NCBI GenBank assembly: GCA_905201055.1
Contig: CAJKMT010000006.1
Coordinates: 1 to 52,163 of the forward strand
Reading direction: 5' to 3'
Origin: an uncultured Sutterella sp.
GTDB taxonomy: Bacteria; Pseudomonadota; Gammaproteobacteria; Burkholderiales; Burkholderiaceae_F
DNA length: 52,163 bases
Under the pieces are notes generated by a model that made no database searches, was not told where the DNA came from, and worked only from the letters and a program-made list of their open reading frames with translations. This document shows, piece after piece, positions 49,651 through 52,163 of this stretch. Position numbers and translations under genes: made by a program. Position 1 is the first letter of the stretch. Each line of letters begins with the position of its first letter.

Positions 49651-50916
49651 TTAGTCATCATAATGAGAAACTGCGGCCCACAAAATGTCAGTGCCCTGCA
49701 TAAAGTCTTCCATCTTCATGGCTTCATGGGGATTGTGAGAGCCTAACTGATTGGCCACAAAAATCATAGCAACAGGAATGCCGTTGTTACCCAAAACAGC
49801 AGAATCGTGACCGGCGCCGGAAGCCAGACGAATGCACGGAATCCCTTCAGCCTTGGCACTGGATTCAAGTCTGTCACTTAATTGAGAATCGACTCCGGAG
49901 GGTGCCGTCAGAAGAGCCGGATCGTATTCGATCTTCACGCCGCGCTCGGCAGCCACTTCTTCACCGTACTTTTGCATCAAATCGTGGAAGCGGCGCACCG
50001 TATCCGCACTTAGGCTTCGAATGTCGACGGAAAATGTAATTTCGCCGGGGATCACAGAAATGGCGGCACTTGATGCCATCTTCAATACACCTACCGTAAA
50101 GACCAGATCTTCACCGTTGACAAGCCACCGATCCCAGGCGCGGTCAATACGCTGCATCCAATCGGTAAAGGCCATCAGTGCATCGTGACGATAGGGTTTA
50201 TCAGTTGCACCGGAGTGAGCGGCTTCACCTAAAATTTTCACAGCCTTATGGCGAATATTGCCTCGAATACCCGTCACAATACCTGCACGAGCTTCTTTTT
50301 GCGCATCCAGCGTAGGTCCCTGTTCAATGTGCAGTTCAACAAAGGCGGCAATTTTATCGGTGTCAATCAAAGCCTTGCCGCCGGAGACAGCACCGGTATC
50401 AATACCGCAGGATTGCATGGCCTGAGCCAACGTGCATGAACCGTCACGAATCTTCAAAGCCAAGTCTTTTTCGGTCAATTTGCCAAGCATACCGAGAGAG
50501 CCCATGTAGGCCTTACCGAAAAACGAGCTTTCTTCTCCGCGCATCATCAACACCGTGTAATCACGAACGGGTTGATAACCCGTCTGGCGCATCCACCACG
50601 CCACAGTCAGAGCTGCTGTTACACCGGCCAAACCGTCGTAATTGCCGCCTTGAGGAACGCTGTCAACATGAGAGCCTGCGACAAAGGCCGGCAAAGCGCG
50701 ATCTTTGCCGGGCAGCGTCATCCAAACATTACCAGCGCGATCAGGTTTGATTTCCAAGTCCAGCGTGCGGCCGATGGCTGTGAGATATTCGAGCACCTCT
50801 GTCTCTTTAGCCGAGAAGGCTTGGCGCGTAACACCCTGCACATCACGGCTCATCTCGCGAATATCGTCAAAAATTTTCTTAGCAAAATCAAAACCTTTTT
50901 GTTGCAATTCGGACAT
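49651..50916 (-). CDS. M20-family amidohydrolase (N-carbamoyl-L-amino acid hydrolase / allantoate amidohydrolase type)
   Basis: These zinc or manganese enzymes remove carbamoyl groups from N-carbamoyl amino acids, ureidoglycine or allantoate. The 421-residue protein has the metal site GSHVDSVPQGGNYDGLAGV, the MRGEESSFFGKAYMGS stretch, ELHIEQGPTLD and a C-terminal SGAGHDSAVLGN and GSHNPHEAM. The dimerisation lid domain lies in the middle. The RBS GGAGTACGG is clear. Subfamily and substrate cannot be separated by eye. Confidence 0.85.
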   Translation of the reverse strand: MSELQQKGFDFAKKIFDDIREMSRDVQGVTRQAFSAKETEVLEYLTAIGRTLDLEIKPDRAGNVWMTLPGKDRALPAFVAGSHVDSVPQGGNYDGLAGVTAALTVAWWMRQTGYQPVRDYTVLMMRGEESSFFGKAYMGSLGMLGKLTEKDLALKIRDGSCTLAQAMQSCGIDTGAVSGGKALIDTDKIAAFVELHIEQGPTLDAQKEARAGIVTGIRGNIRHKAVKILGEAAHSGATDKPYRHDALMAFTDWMQRIDRAWDRWLVNGEDLVFTVGVLKMASSAAISVIPGEITFSVDIRSLSADTVRRFHDLMQKYGEEVAAERGVKIEYDPALLTAPSGVDSQLSDRLESSAKAEGIPCIRLASGAGHDSAVLGNNGIPVAMIFVANQLGSHNPHEAMKMEDFMQGTDILWAAVSHYDD

Positions 50917-51225
50917 TTCCGTACTCCATTGGTTAACAGACAGGTTAATTGTAGGGATTTTTTCAATGAAAAAACAAGTCGATTACATTATTAAATTCTT
51001 TTTAATCAACAGGTTACAAAACTTCACCAACTCACCATTTTTCACATTGATTGTTTTTAGTCAAAAACCAAAATAAATTTACAAAACAGTTTGACAAATG
51101 CTTTTTTTACAGGGATTTCCCTCTGGGCAGAAAGCTCAAAGTGTAGGATACTTAACGCAGTGAGAAAACCGCCGTCAAGAGCGGCAATTTCTCGTGTTTT
51201 TTAACCTTTTACAGGGAATTTCCAC
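50917..51225. other. Intergenic region between the amidohydrolase and dcuC
   Basis: These 309 AT-rich bases hold the two divergent promoters. TTGACA at 51091-51096 is a consensus -35 reading toward dcuC, but no good -10 follows at 16-18 bp; TAGGAT at 51144 is a second candidate. No clear FNR site was found. The leader hairpin at 51162-51202 is listed separately. Confidence 0.45.
51162..51202 (+). promoter_or_regulatory. Terminator-like hairpin in the dcuC leader
   Basis: GAGAAA (51162-51167) / TTTCTC (51188-51193) and an inner CCGC / GCGG form a hairpin with a small internal loop. GTG and then six T follow (to 51202). It lies 23 nt before the dcuC ATG and could be an attenuator. Confidence 0.4.
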
Positions 51226-52163
51226 ATGTCGTTGCTTGAATGGTTGGCAATTGCCGTTACGATTTTGACGGTGTATGCCTTGATCAAACGCTTGGAAACG
51301 CGTCTTGTGCTCTTCACGGCTGGCTTTGTGCTTTGCTTGGTCTCCATGGATCCGCTCAGTGCGTTGAATTCGTTTGCTAAGTCCATGACCAACAATTCGT
51401 TGGTGATGGCCATCTGCTCGTCGATGGGTTTTGCTTTCATCGCTAATTACACCCAATGCGACCGCAGTCTCGTTCACTATTTGGCCGCTCCGATCCGCGG
51501 TTTGGGCGTTTTCCTCATCCCGATCTGCACGGCTGTTACGTTCTTCATTAACATCGCAATTCCTTCGGCTGCCGGTTGTGCCGCTGCCGTGGGCTCCACG
51601 TTGATTCCGGTGATGATGCGCGCAGGCATTAAGCCCGCCGCTGCCGCTGCTGCAGTGATGGGCGGTACGATTGGTTCTTACCTCTCTCCGGGTACATCTC
51701 ACAACCCATTCGTGGCTGAAATGGCCGGTATTGACGTGATGGAATTCATTGGCTTCCATGCCATGTGGTCCATCCTCTGCGGCGCCATCCTCGTTGTCGG
51801 TCTGCTCATCGTTTGCGTCGTCTTAGGCGACCATAAGGGCGGCAAGGGTGAAGAAGCTCAAGCTACTGCTCAAAAAGCCGACGACAACTTCAAACCCAAT
51901 GCCCTTAAGGCTATCATGCCGCTCGTGCCGATCACGATCCTCGTTGTCGGTAACGTTTGGATTCCCGCCATTAAGATGGGCGTGGCTCAAGCCATGGTCT
52001 TGGGTGCCGTTATCACGTTGTTGGTTGCCTTTGCCTTCGACCGTACCAATCCGCAAGAATTCTCCAAGCAATTCTTCTCCGGTATGGGTAAGGGCTACGC
52101 TGATGTGATGGGTATCATCATCGCCGCCGGCGTTTTCGCTGCCGGTTTGCGTGCTACCGGTTT
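51226..52163 (+). CDS. dcuC: DcuC-like anaerobic C4-dicarboxylate transporter, 5' part
   Basis: DcuC-family carriers exchange or export C4-dicarboxylates such as succinate during anaerobic growth. About 312 residues are present before the window ends; full proteins are about 450. The N-terminal helices, KSMTNNSLVMAICSSMGFAFIANYTQCD, the NIAIPSAAGCAAAVGSTLIPVMM helix and the MGGTIGSYLSPGTSHNPFVAEMA motif match the family. A cytoplasmic loop (about 200-225) is rich in Gly, Glu and Lys. AGGGAA precedes the ATG. The family match is good, but DcuC, DcuD and related DASS-type carriers cannot be fully separated from a partial read. With frdC it suggests fumarate respiration. Confidence 0.8.
   Translation, partial: MSLLEWLAIAVTILTVYALIKRLETRLVLFTAGFVLCLVSMDPLSALNSFAKSMTNNSLVMAICSSMGFAFIANYTQCDRSLVHYLAAPIRGLGVFLIPICTAVTFFINIAIPSAAGCAAAVGSTLIPVMMRAGIKPAAAAAAVMGGTIGSYLSPGTSHNPFVAEMAGIDVMEFIGFHAMWSILCGAILVVGLLIVCVVLGDHKGGKGEEAQATAQKADDNFKPNALKAIMPLVPITILVVGNVWIPAIKMGVAQAMVLGAVITLLVAFAFDRTNPQEFSKQFFSGMGKGYADVMGIIIAAGVFAAGLRATG

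Noticed and set aside
50917..51225. FNR-type sites (TTGAT-N4-ATCAA) upstream of dcuC
   Set aside because: TTGATTG and TAATCAA occur separately but not in the required spacing.
1..52163. CRISPR arrays, insertion sequences, prophage, attachment sites
   Set aside because: No regularly spaced repeats, transposase, integrase or phage structural genes were seen on either strand.

Overview
The window reads as a 52 kb stretch of a gut-type, anaerobic betaproteobacterium, most likely a Sutterellaceae member of the Burkholderiales (Sutterella/Parasutterella-like); this is an inference. It rests on the 6S RNA next to an EVE-domain gene, the leuS-lptE-holA order, class I FBPase, lipoprotein and outer-membrane genes, and the mix of a Wolinella-type fumarate reductase cytochrome b, a DcuC-like dicarboxylate carrier and an [FeFe] hydrogenase with rubrerythrin. 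No rRNA, IS element, prophage or CRISPR array was seen. Most of the window is ordinary housekeeping chromosome.

Layout. 1-~240: a foreign-looking fragment (second tsaE, minus strand) joined to the 3' half of a nucleobase permease; probably an assembly chimera. 1.2-6.8 kb: leuS, lptE, holA and an RlmL-like rRNA methyltransferase. 6.8-13.8 kb: minus-strand hrpA plus a membrane Fe-S oxidoreductase, then yggX and rpiA. 14-18 kb: a PAS histidine kinase / FixJ-type regulator pair and folD. 18-19.6 kb: recA-recX. 20 kb: two tRNA-Lys genes, then tsaE-amidase. 22-27.6 kb: fba, dgkA, purC, purE, purK, tsaC. 27.6-30 kb: pseudouridine synthase, EamA exporter, murI. 30-33 kb (minus): DUF72 / KynB-like / thioesterase operon and a His-rich periplasmic protein. 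33.2-38.6 kb: purB, pepN, fbp and a tiny membrane ORF. 38.8-40.9 kb: a hydrogenase-rubredoxin-rubrerythrin fusion. 41-44.2 kb: mscL, tRNA-Gly, trmB, uppP, 6S RNA, EVE protein, tRNA-Thr. 44.2-48.5 kb: metNI, a LapA-like protein, upp, and a solitary frdC behind two palindromes. 48.5 kb to the end: a lipoprotein, a NarL-type regulator, a carbamoylase-type hydrolase and a truncated dcuC.

How the genes fit together. Purine synthesis (purC, purE, purK, purB), pyrimidine salvage (upp, the permease), C1 folate supply (folD) and gluconeogenesis (fba, fbp, rpiA) suit an asaccharolytic lifestyle. frdC and dcuC point to fumarate respiration with C4-dicarboxylate exchange. The hydrogenase-rubrerythrin fusion links H2 metabolism to peroxide defence. 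The strongest candidate for something new is that fusion: an intact Shine-Dalgarno and ATG sit exactly at its domain junction, so one gene may make two proteins. Next are the solitary frdC with twin GGGTTAACCC palindromes and a 14-codon leader ORF, and the 5' leader of the His-rich periplasmic gene, which can form two mutually exclusive structures.
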